From Terrimonas_A sp051954695 (lineage in GTDB: Bacteria > Bacteroidota > Bacteroidia > Chitinophagales > Chitinophagaceae): a stretch of 64,000 nucleotides of DNA. The notes beneath the pieces were generated by a model. It had not been told where the DNA came from and ran no database searches. It was given only the letters and a program-made list of their open reading frames with translations. Made by a program: the position numbers and the translations under genes. Shown here piece by piece: positions 1 through 8,758 of the stretch (position 1 is its first letter; the number at the start of each line of letters is the position of its first letter). The stretch is from NCBI GenBank assembly GCA_051954695.1, contig JBQCHL010000011.1:124001-188000 (forward strand), given 5' to 3'.

Positions 1-40
1 GGTCTTCTTGATGTTCCTCGGTTTTAGTGAGAATGCCTGG

Positions 41-1333
41 TTAAAGCGTCCAGTCCACTACCTGGTTCACCCATTCTTCCCGGTAAGGCGTTGTCACACG
101 AACATAATTATCTGTGTAACCTTCGATCCTCCCGGCTTTATCATGTTTTTCAAACAATACTTTTCGTGTTTGACCCGTATGCAGTCCGGTGAAGTACTGC
201 ATTTTCATATAGGAGAGATTGCGCAAAGCTTTGTTGCGTTCGTGGCGTGTATGCATTGGCACCACCGGCCCGAGTGTAAGAGCGTGTGTGTTATCCCTTT
301 CGGAATAAGTGAAGACGTGGAGATAAGAAATATCGAGAGAATGTAAAAAGTCGAATGTTTCTTTGAAAGCCTCATCCGTTTCGCCAGGAAAACCAACGAT
401 CACATCCACACCGATAGCGCAATGTGGCATCAGGGTTTTGATCAGTTTTACCCTTTCAGCATATAATTCCCTTTTATACCGGCGGCGCATCATCCCCAGC
501 ACCTTATTACTGCCGCTTTGCAGGGGAATATGAAAATGCGGCATGAACTTATCGCTGTTGGCCACAAAATCAATGATCTCATTGGTCAGCAGGTTGGGTT
601 CGATGGAAGAAATCCGGTAGCGGCTGATACCTTCGACTTTATCCAGTTCTTTTATTAGTTCGAAAAAATTCTCTTCCCGTTGATTAATACCAATCACTGA
701 GCCGGCTCCGTCCGGGCCTTTTCCAAAATCGCCCAGGTTAATGCCGGTAAGCACGATTTCCCTGACTCCATTGGCGGCCAGTTCTTCAGCACTTTTGATC
801 ACATTGGCAATGGTATCACTGCGACTTTTACCCCGGGCCATGGGAATAGTGCAAAAAGAACAGTTATAATCACAGCCGTCCTGCACCTTGAGAAAAGTGC
901 GGGTGCGGTCGTTCAGGGAGTAAGACGAATGAAACCCCGTCACATCTTCAATATCGCAGGAACAGATTTTTGCAGAATTGCCCTTGGCCAATTCACGGAT
1001 ATGCTGTGCTATATTAAATTTTTCAGCAGCACCGAGTACCAGATCTACGCCCGGGATCTGAGAGATTTCTTTGGGCTTCAGTTGAGCATAACAGCCGGTG
1101 ATCACTACCAGGCTTTCAGGTGCTTTCCTTTGGATACGGCGTACCAATTGCCGGCATTCTTTATCAGCATTTTCGGTAACCGAGCAGGTATTGATCACGT
1201 ACACGTCGGCCTGTTCCTCAAATTCCCGTTTCTCAAACCCTTCCTGCTCAAGTAGTCGTGAGAGGGAAGAGGTTTCCGAGAAATTGAGTTTGCATCCAAG
1301 GGTATGAAATGCTACTGATTTGGCGACGGTCAT
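41..1333 (-). CDS. mtaB: tRNA N6-threonylcarbamoyladenosine (t6A37) methylthiotransferase MtaB
   Basis: Radical-SAM enzyme that adds a methylthio group to t6A37 of ANN-decoding tRNAs in the cytoplasm, making ms2t6A. The 430-residue protein has the usual three-part layout. An N-terminal MTTase domain carries the TLGCKLN, INTCSVT and ITGCYAQ cysteine motifs (one auxiliary cluster). The radical SAM core carries GCDYNCSFC near residues 152-160. A C-terminal TRAM-like RNA-binding tail follows, around GYTDNYVRVT. The TLGCKLN opening separates MtaB from MiaB and RimO. The length is normal and nothing is missing. It is transcribed leftwards, away from the DUF4258 gene. The family call is firm. Confidence 0.95.
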   Translation of the reverse strand: MTVAKSVAFHTLGCKLNFSETSSLSRLLEQEGFEKREFEEQADVYVINTCSVTENADKECRQLVRRIQRKAPESLVVITGCYAQLKPKEISQIPGVDLVLGAAEKFNIAQHIRELAKGNSAKICSCDIEDVTGFHSSYSLNDRTRTFLKVQDGCDYNCSFCTIPMARGKSRSDTIANVIKSAEELAANGVREIVLTGINLGDFGKGPDGAGSVIGINQREENFFELIKELDKVEGISRYRISSIEPNLLTNEIIDFVANSDKFMPHFHIPLQSGSNKVLGMMRRRYKRELYAERVKLIKTLMPHCAIGVDVIVGFPGETDEAFKETFDFLHSLDISYLHVFTYSERDNTHALTLGPVVPMHTRHERNKALRNLSYMKMQYFTGLHTGQTRKVLFEKHDKAGRIEGYTDNYVRVTTPYREEWVNQVVDWTL

Positions 1334-1640
1334 AAGGGGGCAAAGATAAGTAATTGGGCCGGGAGACGGGGATAACCCATTTGGAGTTTTTTAGAGGGGT
1401 ACTACCAGAGCCTATGATTGGACTCTGGTTGGCCGCACGAGAATAGAGATTAGGGGCAGTGACATGGTCTAAGCCCTGTTGGGCGCAGGTGGGATCGCCA
1501 AGAACGCAAAGGGTACGCAAAGATCGCAACGCCGGCTTGCGAGAATATCTTGCGCCCCTGGCGGATCCTTTGCGCTCCTGGCGATCCTGCCCGACTGATC
1601 CGCGCTCCTTACAACAAAATCCCTATTTTTAGCCAAATGT
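1334..1640. other. Gene-free gap with an imperfect stem-loop repeat
   Basis: Divergent intergenic region between mtaB and the DUF4258 gene. No ORF here looks real. Its right half holds the stem-loop of CGCAAAG-type motifs listed separately (1492-1587). A -7-like TATTTTTA sits just before the DUF4258 start. Confidence 0.6.
1492..1587. repeat. Imperfect inverted repeat built from GCCA-GA-CGCAAAG motifs
   Basis: The 21-bp arm at 1492-1512 is the reverse complement of 1567-1587 with two mismatches, and further CGCAA copies lie between the arms. The design resembles short interspersed intergenic repeats seen in many Bacteroidota. It may fold in RNA from either strand. No protein is encoded. Confidence 0.6.
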
Positions 1641-2114
1641 TTGACCGTGAATAAGAAATGGCTGCCATTTGTATTGGTTATTGTCTTAGCAGTGATATTA
1701 TTCTTTGTGAGGAGAGCGCAAAACAAAGACGTGCCTGAGCCGGAACGGAAAAAAGACCGGCAAACAACCATCGATCCTGCTTCTTCGCCCGACCGTAACC
1801 GCGGTTTTGACAGGCGCATTTCCTATATCGAATACACGCAGCATGCAAAGTGCCGGATGGAATGCCGGAAAATCTCGCAGGCTGAAGTGGAGCAGATCAT
1901 GAAGGAAGGGAAGATCAACTACAAAAAATCAGACGTGCAGGACAGGCCATGCCCCACATATGCACTGGAAGGCGTTACCAGGGACAATCAACGGGTAAGG
2001 ATCATATTTGCACAGTGCGACCTGAAAACCAAAGTGGTCACCTGTATCGACCTGGATACAGACTGGGAATGCCACTGTCCGGGTGATGATGATAAATACA
2101 AAAACAAACGTTGA
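1641..2114 (+). CDS. DUF4258-type membrane-anchored protein
   Basis: Protein of about 157 residues. One N-terminal membrane segment (residues 8-24, rich in V, L and I) is followed by a charged linker and a C-terminal domain resembling DUF4258: YTQHAKCRM, then an EVEQIMKEGKINY helix and a VTCIDLD strand. DUF4258 is a small fold of unproven function, sometimes near toxins. Cysteines are unusually frequent in the C-terminal part (about six). No ATG opens the frame: TTG at 1641 or GTG at 1647 must start it, because the ATG at 1637 runs into a stop. The domain probably faces the periplasm, judged only from the anchor. Confidence 0.6.
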   Translation: MTVNKKWLPFVLVIVLAVILFFVRRAQNKDVPEPERKKDRQTTIDPASSPDRNRGFDRRISYIEYTQHAKCRMECRKISQAEVEQIMKEGKINYKKSDVQDRPCPTYALEGVTRDNQRVRIIFAQCDLKTKVVTCIDLDTDWECHCPGDDDKYKNKR

Positions 2115-2199
2115 TGAAACGAAGCATGAGAGATATCCTCACAAGAGAAATGTGTATGCAGAGTTCCATCCGGCCATTAATAAAACAAAAAAAGCACGG

Positions 2200-2958
2200 A
2201 TGAAACCGCTGGCTTGGGTTTATTCCCTGTATGCAATCGTGGTTTTTCTGGTGATCATGCTGTTGATTTTCCCGTTTGTAGTGATCGCAAGTTTTTTTGG
2301 CCGGATAAAAGGAGGAAATATGGTACTCCGGCTTTGCCGTTTATGGGCTGATATATGGTTCCCGCTGATCGGTATTTACTGTAAACGCATTTATGAAACA
2401 CCGCACGATAGAACCAGGCCTTACATTTTCGTCACTAATCATATCTCTTATCTTGATTCTGCTGTGCTGGTAAAAGCTTACCGCCAGCCCCTGCGGCCAT
2501 TGGGAAAAGTGGAAATGGCCAAAATACCGGTTTTCGGCTTTATTTATAAAAATGCGATCGTAACGGTCGACCGGAACAATATCATTGACCGTGCTTCCAG
2601 TATCCGGGTATTGCGCTCCATTCTTTCCAAAGGAATATCCGTACTGGTATTCCCGGAAGGGACATTTAATACTACTCATCAGCCGCTGAAAGATTTTTAT
2701 GATGGTGCTTTCCGCCTGGCAATAGAGACGCAAACACCGATCAAACCGGTTCTTTTCCTGGATACCTATAGCAGGATGCCCTATACAGGATTGCTGACCA
2801 TGACACCTGGCCAATGCCGGATCGTTTATATGGAGGAAGTGCCGGTAAAAGGATTGGTAATGGCCGATCTGCTGGCGTTAAAAAAACGGGTTTATGCGTT
2901 GATGGAACAGAAACTTATCGAATATAAAGCAGCCTGGATAACCCCAAAGAATAACTAA
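2200..2958 (+). CDS. 1-acyl-sn-glycerol-3-phosphate acyltransferase (PlsC family)
   Basis: Membrane-bound acyltransferase that adds the second acyl chain in phosphatidic acid synthesis. Catalytic motif NHISYLD (H-x4-D type) and the later FPEGTFN glycerophosphate-binding motif are both present, after one or two N-terminal hydrophobic segments (VYSLYAIVVFLVIMLLIFP region). The open frame runs upstream to 2083, overlapping the DUF4258 gene. The first 39 residues of that longer version are polar and unlike the family, so I prefer the ATG at 2200, followed by MKPLAW. It lies 26 bp upstream of priA and is probably co-transcribed with it. A related lysophospholipid acyltransferase role is possible. 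Confidence 0.85.
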   Translation: MKPLAWVYSLYAIVVFLVIMLLIFPFVVIASFFGRIKGGNMVLRLCRLWADIWFPLIGIYCKRIYETPHDRTRPYIFVTNHISYLDSAVLVKAYRQPLRPLGKVEMAKIPVFGFIYKNAIVTVDRNNIIDRASSIRVLRSILSKGISVLVFPEGTFNTTHQPLKDFYDGAFRLAIETQTPIKPVLFLDTYSRMPYTGLLTMTPGQCRIVYMEEVPVKGLVMADLLALKKRVYALMEQKLIEYKAAWITPKNN

Positions 2959-2984
2959 ATTTGCTGTTTGCTTCAGCAAGCCTA

Positions 2985-5501
2985 ATGGAAGAACAACTCA
3001 GCCTGGGACATATTAAAACGGAAACGATATCCTTTTACGCAGATATCATCATTCCCCTTGCCCTGCCACGGACTTTTACGTGGTCGGTGCCTCCGCATCT
3101 GGAAGATAAAGTGAAACCGGGCTCCAGGGTAGAAGTGAACCTGGGAAAGAATAAAAAATATGCCGGTGTGGTAAAACGCCTTCACCAGGAAAAACCTGAC
3201 TGGGGTGATCCTAAGGAAATATTGAACGTGCTGGACGCTGAACCGGTCGTGTACGAACAGCAATTGCAACTATGGGAATGGATCGCTTCCTACTATATGT
3301 GCAGCGAAGGCGAAGTGATGGCTGCAGCTTTACCCGCCCATTTTAAACTTTCCAGCGAAACCATTTTGGTATACAATGAAGAATATGGCGACGATTTTTC
3401 TGCATTGGACTCCGACGAGTTCATGGTTGGTGAAGCTCTGCTGCTAAAAAAAGAATTAAAGCTGCCGGAAGTACAGCAGCTATTGGAATCATCGCATGTA
3501 TACCCGGTGATCAACCGGCTGATCCAGAAAAAAGTTTGCTTTGTTTGGGAAGCATTGAAGCAGGCCTATACTGCCAGGAAAGAAACCTATGTAGTGCTCA
3601 ACCCGCAATATGATAATGAAGATGAACTGGCAACACTGCTGAATGAAGACAAGCGTCTTCAAAGAGCTGAAAAACAAATGGAACTATTGCTCGGTTACCT
3701 GCACCTGATGAAAACAAGCGGCGAGGTGACCAAAGCTGAACTACTGAAAAAATCCGGCGCTTCTGATGCACAACTGAAAGGACTGGTAGATAAAAAGATA
3801 TTATGGCTGGAAAAAAGGGTGGTGGACCGGCTTCCCTTGCTTGCAAAAGATATCCGGATAGATTTTGAACTGACCCCTGCGCAGGAAACCGCTTTGTCGA
3901 TTATCAAAGAATCCTTCAATACCAAACCTGTTTGTCTTTTACATGGTGTTACTTCCAGCGGCAAAACACAGATATATATCAAACTGATCGAAGAATATAT
4001 CCGCAAAGGAAAGCAGGTCTTGTACATGCTGCCGGAAATAGCGCTTACCTCTCAGATCATCCGGCGTTTGCAAAAACATTTTGGTGGTTACATTGGCATT
4101 TACCATTCCAAATTTTCCCAGAATGAAAGAGTGGAGATCTGGAATAAAATAAAAAACGGGGAAATGAAAGTGGTGCTTGGTGCTCGCTCTGCCATCTTCC
4201 TTCCTTATGCTGAACTGGGATTGGTGATCTGTGATGAAGAGCATGATACATCCTATAAGCAGCAAGATCCTGCACCACGATATAACGGCCGTGATTCTGC
4301 CATTTACCTCGCTTCCTTATTTCACCAGGGACCGGATAAAGCTGGTGCAAGAGTGTTATTGGGCAGCGCTACTCCTTCTTTGGAAACATATCACAATGCC
4401 ATCAGGGGTAAGTATGGATTAGCCGAATTAATGCAGCGTTTTGGTGAAGTGGAATTGCCACCGATCCAGATCATCGACACAAAGACCATCCGTCAAAAAG
4501 ATAACTCCAAGATCATGTTGTCGCCCCAACTTGTTGCAGCCATACAGCAGGTGCTCGACCGGCAGCAGCAGGTGATCCTTTTTCAGAACCGCCGTGGTTA
4601 TACACCCTACCAGGTTTGCCAGGTTTGCGGATGGATACCGCAGTGCAAGTACTGTGATGTATCACTTACCTTCCACAAACTTTCCAATAAACTGGTTTGC
4701 CATTATTGCGGTACCAATTATCCGCCTTTACATACCTGTGCTGCCTGCGGCAATCACCAGTTTGTGCAACGGAATTTCGGGACGGAGAGGATTGAAGAGA
4801 TGTTGCAGGAAACATTTCCTCAATACAGGATCGCACGTATGGATATTGACACAGTTCGTGGCAAAAATGCCCATGATGTGTTGATACAACAGTTTGAACA
4901 ACGTCGTATCGATATACTGGTAGGCACGCAGATGGTCGTGAAAGGACTTGACTTTGAAAATGTGGACCTGGTAGGCATACTGGATGCAGACGGGTTATTG
5001 CATTTTGCAGATTTCAGGGTAAACGAGCGGGCCTTTCAATTAATGGAGCAGGTAAGTGGCCGGGCAGGAAGAAAGCAATCTACCAGCAGCGTGTTGATAC
5101 AAACATCACAACCGCAACACCCCGTTTTGTTGTATGTGAAGCAGCATGATTATAAAAAGATGTTTGCTGACGAACTGGCCAAGCGCAAACATTTTTTTTA
5201 TCCCCCATTCTCCCGCATTATTCAATTAACCTTCCGGCATAAAATGAAAGGTGTACTGGAAGCAGCCGCTCATCAATTTGCCAATTCATTAAGGAACCGG
5301 TATGGCGATTACCTGGTTGGTCCTGCAGAGCCTGTTGTAGCCCGGGTACGCAACCAATACCTGATGGAATTATTGATCAAACTGCCGAAGGATAATCAAA
5401 CGATCCTGAACTGCAAGCGTGACGTACAGGAACAGGTGGCTTTGATGCACCAGGACAAGCGGTTTAAGAGTGTGATCGTAGTGCCGGATGTAGACAATTA
5501 A
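2985..5501 (+). CDS. priA: Primosomal protein N' (replication restart helicase PriA)
   Basis: 3'-to-5' DNA helicase that reloads the replisome at stalled or repaired forks. The protein is about 838 residues, usual for the family. It has an N-terminal 3'-OH-binding region, Walker A GVTSSGKT near residue 320, and Walker B DEEH near residue 416. Eight zinc-binding cysteines in CQVC, CKYC, CHYC and CAAC pairs lie around residues 544-600, and the helicase C lobe carries VGTQMVVKGLDF and SGRAGR. An upstream TTG could extend the frame to 2961, but the ATG at 2985 gives the normal N-terminus. It is followed 17 bp later by murB on the same strand. Confidence 0.96.
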   Translation: MEEQLSLGHIKTETISFYADIIIPLALPRTFTWSVPPHLEDKVKPGSRVEVNLGKNKKYAGVVKRLHQEKPDWGDPKEILNVLDAEPVVYEQQLQLWEWIASYYMCSEGEVMAAALPAHFKLSSETILVYNEEYGDDFSALDSDEFMVGEALLLKKELKLPEVQQLLESSHVYPVINRLIQKKVCFVWEALKQAYTARKETYVVLNPQYDNEDELATLLNEDKRLQRAEKQMELLLGYLHLMKTSGEVTKAELLKKSGASDAQLKGLVDKKILWLEKRVVDRLPLLAKDIRIDFELTPAQETALSIIKESFNTKPVCLLHGVTSSGKTQIYIKLIEEYIRKGKQVLYMLPEIALTSQIIRRLQKHFGGYIGIYHSKFSQNERVEIWNKIKNGEMKVVLGARSAIFLPYAELGLVICDEEHDTSYKQQDPAPRYNGRDSAIYLASLFHQGPDKAGARVLLGSATPSLETYHNAIRGKYGLAELMQRFGEVELPPIQIIDTKTIRQKDNSKIMLSPQLVAAIQQVLDRQQQVILFQNRRGYTPYQVCQVCGWIPQCKYCDVSLTFHKLSNKLVCHYCGTNYPPLHTCAACGNHQFVQRNFGTERIEEMLQETFPQYRIARMDIDTVRGKNAHDVLIQQFEQRRIDILVGTQMVVKGLDFENVDLVGILDADGLLHFADFRVNERAFQLMEQVSGRAGRKQSTSSVLIQTSQPQHPVLLYVKQHDYKKMFADELAKRKHFFYPPFSRIIQLTFRHKMKGVLEAAAHQFANSLRNRYGDYLVGPAEPVVARVRNQYLMELLIKLPKDNQTILNCKRDVQEQVALMHQDKRFKSVIVVPDVDN

Positions 5502-5518
5502 AGTATATTGCCGGATAT

Positions 5519-6550
5519 ATGCAAATACAGCAAAACTTTTCTTTAAAGAAGTATAACACATTTGGCATAGATGCCAAAGCAGCTCAGTTCGCGGCTTTCC
5601 ACAATATGGATGAGCTGGCAGAACTCATCAGCCTGTCAACCAATATACCCTTTTTGATATTAGGAGGTGGCAGTAATATGCTGCTTACACAAGATGTGGC
5701 AGGGCTGGTAATAAAAAATGAATTAAAGGGAATAGAAAAGATAAGTGAGGATGGGGAGTATGTTTACATCAAAGCCGGGGCAGGGGAGAACTGGCATGCG
5801 TTTGTATTGCATAGCATAGCCAACAACTGGGCAGGAGTAGAAAACCTTTCATTGATCCCCGGTTGTGTCGGTGCATCGCCTATGCAGAATATTGGAGCCT
5901 ATGGAGTGGAAATAAAAGATGTATTTCATAGCCTCACTGCATATCATATTAATGAACACCGTCCATACAATTTCAGCCTGGCTGATTGTGAATTTGGTTA
6001 TCGTGAAAGCGTGTTCAAACGGAAATATAAGGCGCAGTTTGTGATCACAGATGTTACTTATCGTTTACGTAAACACCCAGTATTCAATACCAGCTATGGC
6101 GCTATCGAAGAGGATCTGACAAAAATGGGTGTAAAGGAATTAAGCATCCGTGCTATCTCCGATGCCGTGATCCGTATCCGCTCTTCCAAGCTGCCTGATC
6201 CCGCACAGATCGGTAATGCAGGTAGCTTCTTTAAGAATCCATCCATCCCAGCAACAAAATTTGCTGAATTGCAACAGCAATTCCCTGCTATTGTTGGCTA
6301 CAAGAACAGTGATGGCTCAATGAAACTGGCTGCAGGCTGGCTGATTGAACAATGTGGGTGGAAAGGCTTCCGCGAAGGTGATGCAGGCGTGCACGCAAAA
6401 CAGGCACTCGTATTGGTGAATTATGGAAATGCCAAAGGAGAAGAGATATATAATCTAAGTGAAAGAATAGTAATAAGCGTGAAAGAAAAATTTGGGGTTG
6501 AGTTGGAAAGAGAAGTTAATATAGTCGGGAGGCTATCGACTGCAGACTAA
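5519..6550 (+). CDS. murB: UDP-N-acetylenolpyruvoylglucosamine reductase MurB
   Basis: Cytoplasmic FAD enzyme that reduces UDP-GlcNAc-enolpyruvate to UDP-MurNAc in peptidoglycan synthesis. The 343-residue length and motifs fit the E. coli-like (type I) enzyme: FAD-binding LILGGGSNML, IPGCVGASPMQNIGAYG, a GYRESVFK loop with the type I tyrosine, and the catalytic GNAGSFFKNP serine segment. It sits close behind priA. Downstream is a short run of ACTGCAGACT/AAAGACTCCC-like repeats before the convergent MoxR-like gene. Confidence 0.96.
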   Translation: MQIQQNFSLKKYNTFGIDAKAAQFAAFHNMDELAELISLSTNIPFLILGGGSNMLLTQDVAGLVIKNELKGIEKISEDGEYVYIKAGAGENWHAFVLHSIANNWAGVENLSLIPGCVGASPMQNIGAYGVEIKDVFHSLTAYHINEHRPYNFSLADCEFGYRESVFKRKYKAQFVITDVTYRLRKHPVFNTSYGAIEEDLTKMGVKELSIRAISDAVIRIRSSKLPDPAQIGNAGSFFKNPSIPATKFAELQQQFPAIVGYKNSDGSMKLAAGWLIEQCGWKGFREGDAGVHAKQALVLVNYGNAKGEEIYNLSERIVISVKEKFGVELEREVNIVGRLSTAD

Positions 6551-6566
6551 AGACTCCCGACTCTGA

Positions 6567-8093
6567 TCAACCTTCTTCATCAAACTCCTCATCATACTCC
6601 TTCCCACCCAAATTCATCATGCTTCCAATGAGGTCTTTGAATTCGATCTTACTTTCAAAGATCTTTTTACTGATAAGTGAATAGGATGCAAGACCGTGTA
6701 ATACGAATTCCATCAGAAGCGCTGCCTGTGCCTCATTGGCTTGCGCGAAATATTTTTTCACCAGCGCATGCAGGCCATCTACTTTATATAAAGCCAGGAT
6801 TTTGTCTTTATCGCTGGTATTGAAAGAGAGGTTCAGGTGATTGCCCTTATCAAACCAACCGGTGATGGCACGGTAAGGGTTGTCATTTTCTTTTTCCTGC
6901 TGCGATGGTTTGCCGGTTGATCTTCTTTTTTTGAGAGAATCAGGATTGGGAAAATACTGTGTGAACTGTGTGCGGATAGCTTTATCCACCAGGTTAGTCG
7001 CCACCTGGTAAGGGCCTTCCTGTTCACCCTCATATACCAGTTCCACCTTGCCGGTGATCGATGGTATGATCCCTGCAAGATCGGCGAGCCATACCTGGGT
7101 TTGTTGTTCCTGGTTGATCAATGCCCTTCTTTCTGCGGAACTGATCGCATTTTCAAAGGCGGAGATGGTAAGGCGTGCGCTCACACCGCTTTTCTTATCT
7201 ACAAACTCACTGGCTCTTGCCTCAAAAGCGATCTGTTCGATGAGCCGTTTGATCAGATCACTTACTCTTACACGTCCTTTTTGCTCTTCTGCAATGTCTG
7301 CTTCCTGCTCGGTGATCTCCAAAGCATTTTCCAGCGATTTGGGATAGTGCGTCAGTATCTGGCTTTGAATCCTGTCTTTTAATGGAGTAACAATAGAACC
7401 GCGGTTGGTATAATCTTCAGGGTTGGCTGTGAATACAAATAATATATCGAGTGGTAACCGGAGTTTGAAACCGCGGATCTGCACGTCTCCTTCTTCCAGG
7501 ATATTGAACAATGCCACCTGTATCCTTGCCTGCAAGTCGGGCAATTCATTGATCACAAAAATGCCACGGTTGCTCCGGGGAATAATGCCATAGTGTATCA
7601 CCCGGTCATCTGCAAAGCTCAGTTTCAGGTTGGCCGCTTTAATGGGATCAACATCGCCGATAAGGTCGGCTACACTAACATCGGGCGTTGCAAGCTTTTC
7701 TCCATATCGCTGGCTTCTGTGCAGCCATTCAATAGGAGTGGCATCTCCTTTTTCTGCGATCAGATCACGTGCATATTGTGAAATAGGAAGAAGCGGATCA
7801 TCATTGATATCGCTACCGGGGATCACAGGGATATATTCATCCAGGAGATTGATCATTTGCCGGGCCATTCTTGTTTTAGCCTGCCCGCGTAAACCAAGGA
7901 ACAGGATATTATGCTTGCTTAGTAAAGCCCTCTCCACATCGGGGATCACAGTGTCTTCATAACCTACAATACCGGGAAAAGAATTTTCATTCTTTTGCAG
8001 CTTGGCAATAAGGTTTTGACGGATTTCCTCTTTGATGGATTTTGGCTGGTAACCGCTTTTCTTTAGTTCTCCCAGCGTTTTAATTGTATTCAT
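6567..8093 (-). CDS. MoxR/magnesium chelatase ChlI-like AAA+ ATPase
   Basis: AAA+ ATPase of 508 residues of the kind often called magnesium chelatase in Bacteroidota, although no tetrapyrrole genes lie nearby. It has Walker A-like GLRGQAKT at residues 67-74, a Walker B-like IFVINELPD, and the sensor segment VFTANPEDY. The C-terminal third is less conserved, with an acidic end. MoxR-type ATPases usually act with a VWA partner as chaperones that remodel or insert metals into other proteins. The VWA gene lies upstream on the same strand (8759-9856), with a GxxExxY gene between them. Substrate unknown. Confidence 0.85.
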   Translation of the reverse strand: MNTIKTLGELKKSGYQPKSIKEEIRQNLIAKLQKNENSFPGIVGYEDTVIPDVERALLSKHNILFLGLRGQAKTRMARQMINLLDEYIPVIPGSDINDDPLLPISQYARDLIAEKGDATPIEWLHRSQRYGEKLATPDVSVADLIGDVDPIKAANLKLSFADDRVIHYGIIPRSNRGIFVINELPDLQARIQVALFNILEEGDVQIRGFKLRLPLDILFVFTANPEDYTNRGSIVTPLKDRIQSQILTHYPKSLENALEITEQEADIAEEQKGRVRVSDLIKRLIEQIAFEARASEFVDKKSGVSARLTISAFENAISSAERRALINQEQQTQVWLADLAGIIPSITGKVELVYEGEQEGPYQVATNLVDKAIRTQFTQYFPNPDSLKKRRSTGKPSQQEKENDNPYRAITGWFDKGNHLNLSFNTSDKDKILALYKVDGLHALVKKYFAQANEAQAALLMEFVLHGLASYSLISKKIFESKIEFKDLIGSMMNLGGKEYDEEFDEEG

Positions 8094-8115
8094 ATTAAAA
8101 AGAGATTATTAAATG

Positions 8116-8517
8116 CTATGCATTCGAGTACCTGCGGATGCCATCCTTGATCAATACCACATTGAAATTGATCAGGAACCCTACATGAAGGCCGGATAGT
8201 TTCAAATGACTGATCACCTGAGCTTCCCAGATGGGGTTAACAGTTGTTACAGCTTTTAGTTCAACTATTACAATATCATCCACAATAATATCCACCTGCA
8301 AACCCTCGTGAAATGTGATTCCATCATACCGGAAGGGTAATCCTGCCTGGCGACGGAAAGGGATGGCCCGGTTTTCCAACTCATGACATAGGCAAGCTTC
8401 GTATATTTTTTCAAGAAGCCCTGGACCTAGTTCTTTATGTACCTGGTAGGCACAATCTGTAATTTCTTTACAGATATAGTTTTCATACTCGGTTAATACA
8501 TAATTGCTTTTCTGCAT
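8116..8517 (-). CDS. GxxExxY protein
   Basis: 133-residue protein with the family signature GPGLLEKIYEACL (G-x2-E-x2-Y) near residue 32. A nuclease-like core follows, with VDIIVDDIVIVELKAV resembling the D...ExK motif of PD-(D/E)XK enzymes. The tail GFLINFNVVLIKDGIRR is typical. The family is widespread in Bacteroidota and often mobile; its function is unproven. It interrupts the VWA/MoxR-like pair and is 22 bp upstream of the ATPase gene on the same strand, so it may be a later insertion. Family call firm, role open. Confidence 0.88.
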   Translation of the reverse strand: MQKSNYVLTEYENYICKEITDCAYQVHKELGPGLLEKIYEACLCHELENRAIPFRRQAGLPFRYDGITFHEGLQVDIIVDDIVIVELKAVTTVNPIWEAQVISHLKLSGLHVGFLINFNVVLIKDGIRRYSNA

Positions 8518-8646
8518 TGCCAGCTATTTATTGGCAAATTCATAAGAACTTAAGTATTACCCATGGGCTTTCCCTCGGAACATACAGTGTTAAAACAAGA
8601 AGTTTTGGTTTTCTAACAGGAAATATATGTTCAAATTATCATGCTC

Positions 8647-8708
8647 CCTTCCCGTTCTTCCCGCCTTACCGGTAAAATTTTACCGGTAAGGCGGGAAGAA
8701 CGGGAAGG
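8647..8708. repeat. 62-bp perfect palindrome
   Basis: Two 31-bp arms meet with no spacer; every base pairs across the centre between 8677 and 8678. The arms combine GC-rich CCTTCCCG/CCCGCCTTACCGG blocks with a short AAAATTTT core. It could extrude as a cruciform or fold in RNA. It lies in the 240-bp gap between the GxxExxY and VWA genes. No long U-run flanks it, so it is not a classic intrinsic terminator. Confidence 0.85.
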
Positions 8709-8758
8709 TTTACTAATGCTGTGATAGTTTTATTTCTTTGTAAGAGCTTAAAGTGAAA

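Noticed and set aside
6567..8093. Magnesium chelatase for chlorophyll or cobalamin
   Set aside because: No tetrapyrrole genes nearby; MoxR-like ATPase paired with VWA explains it better.
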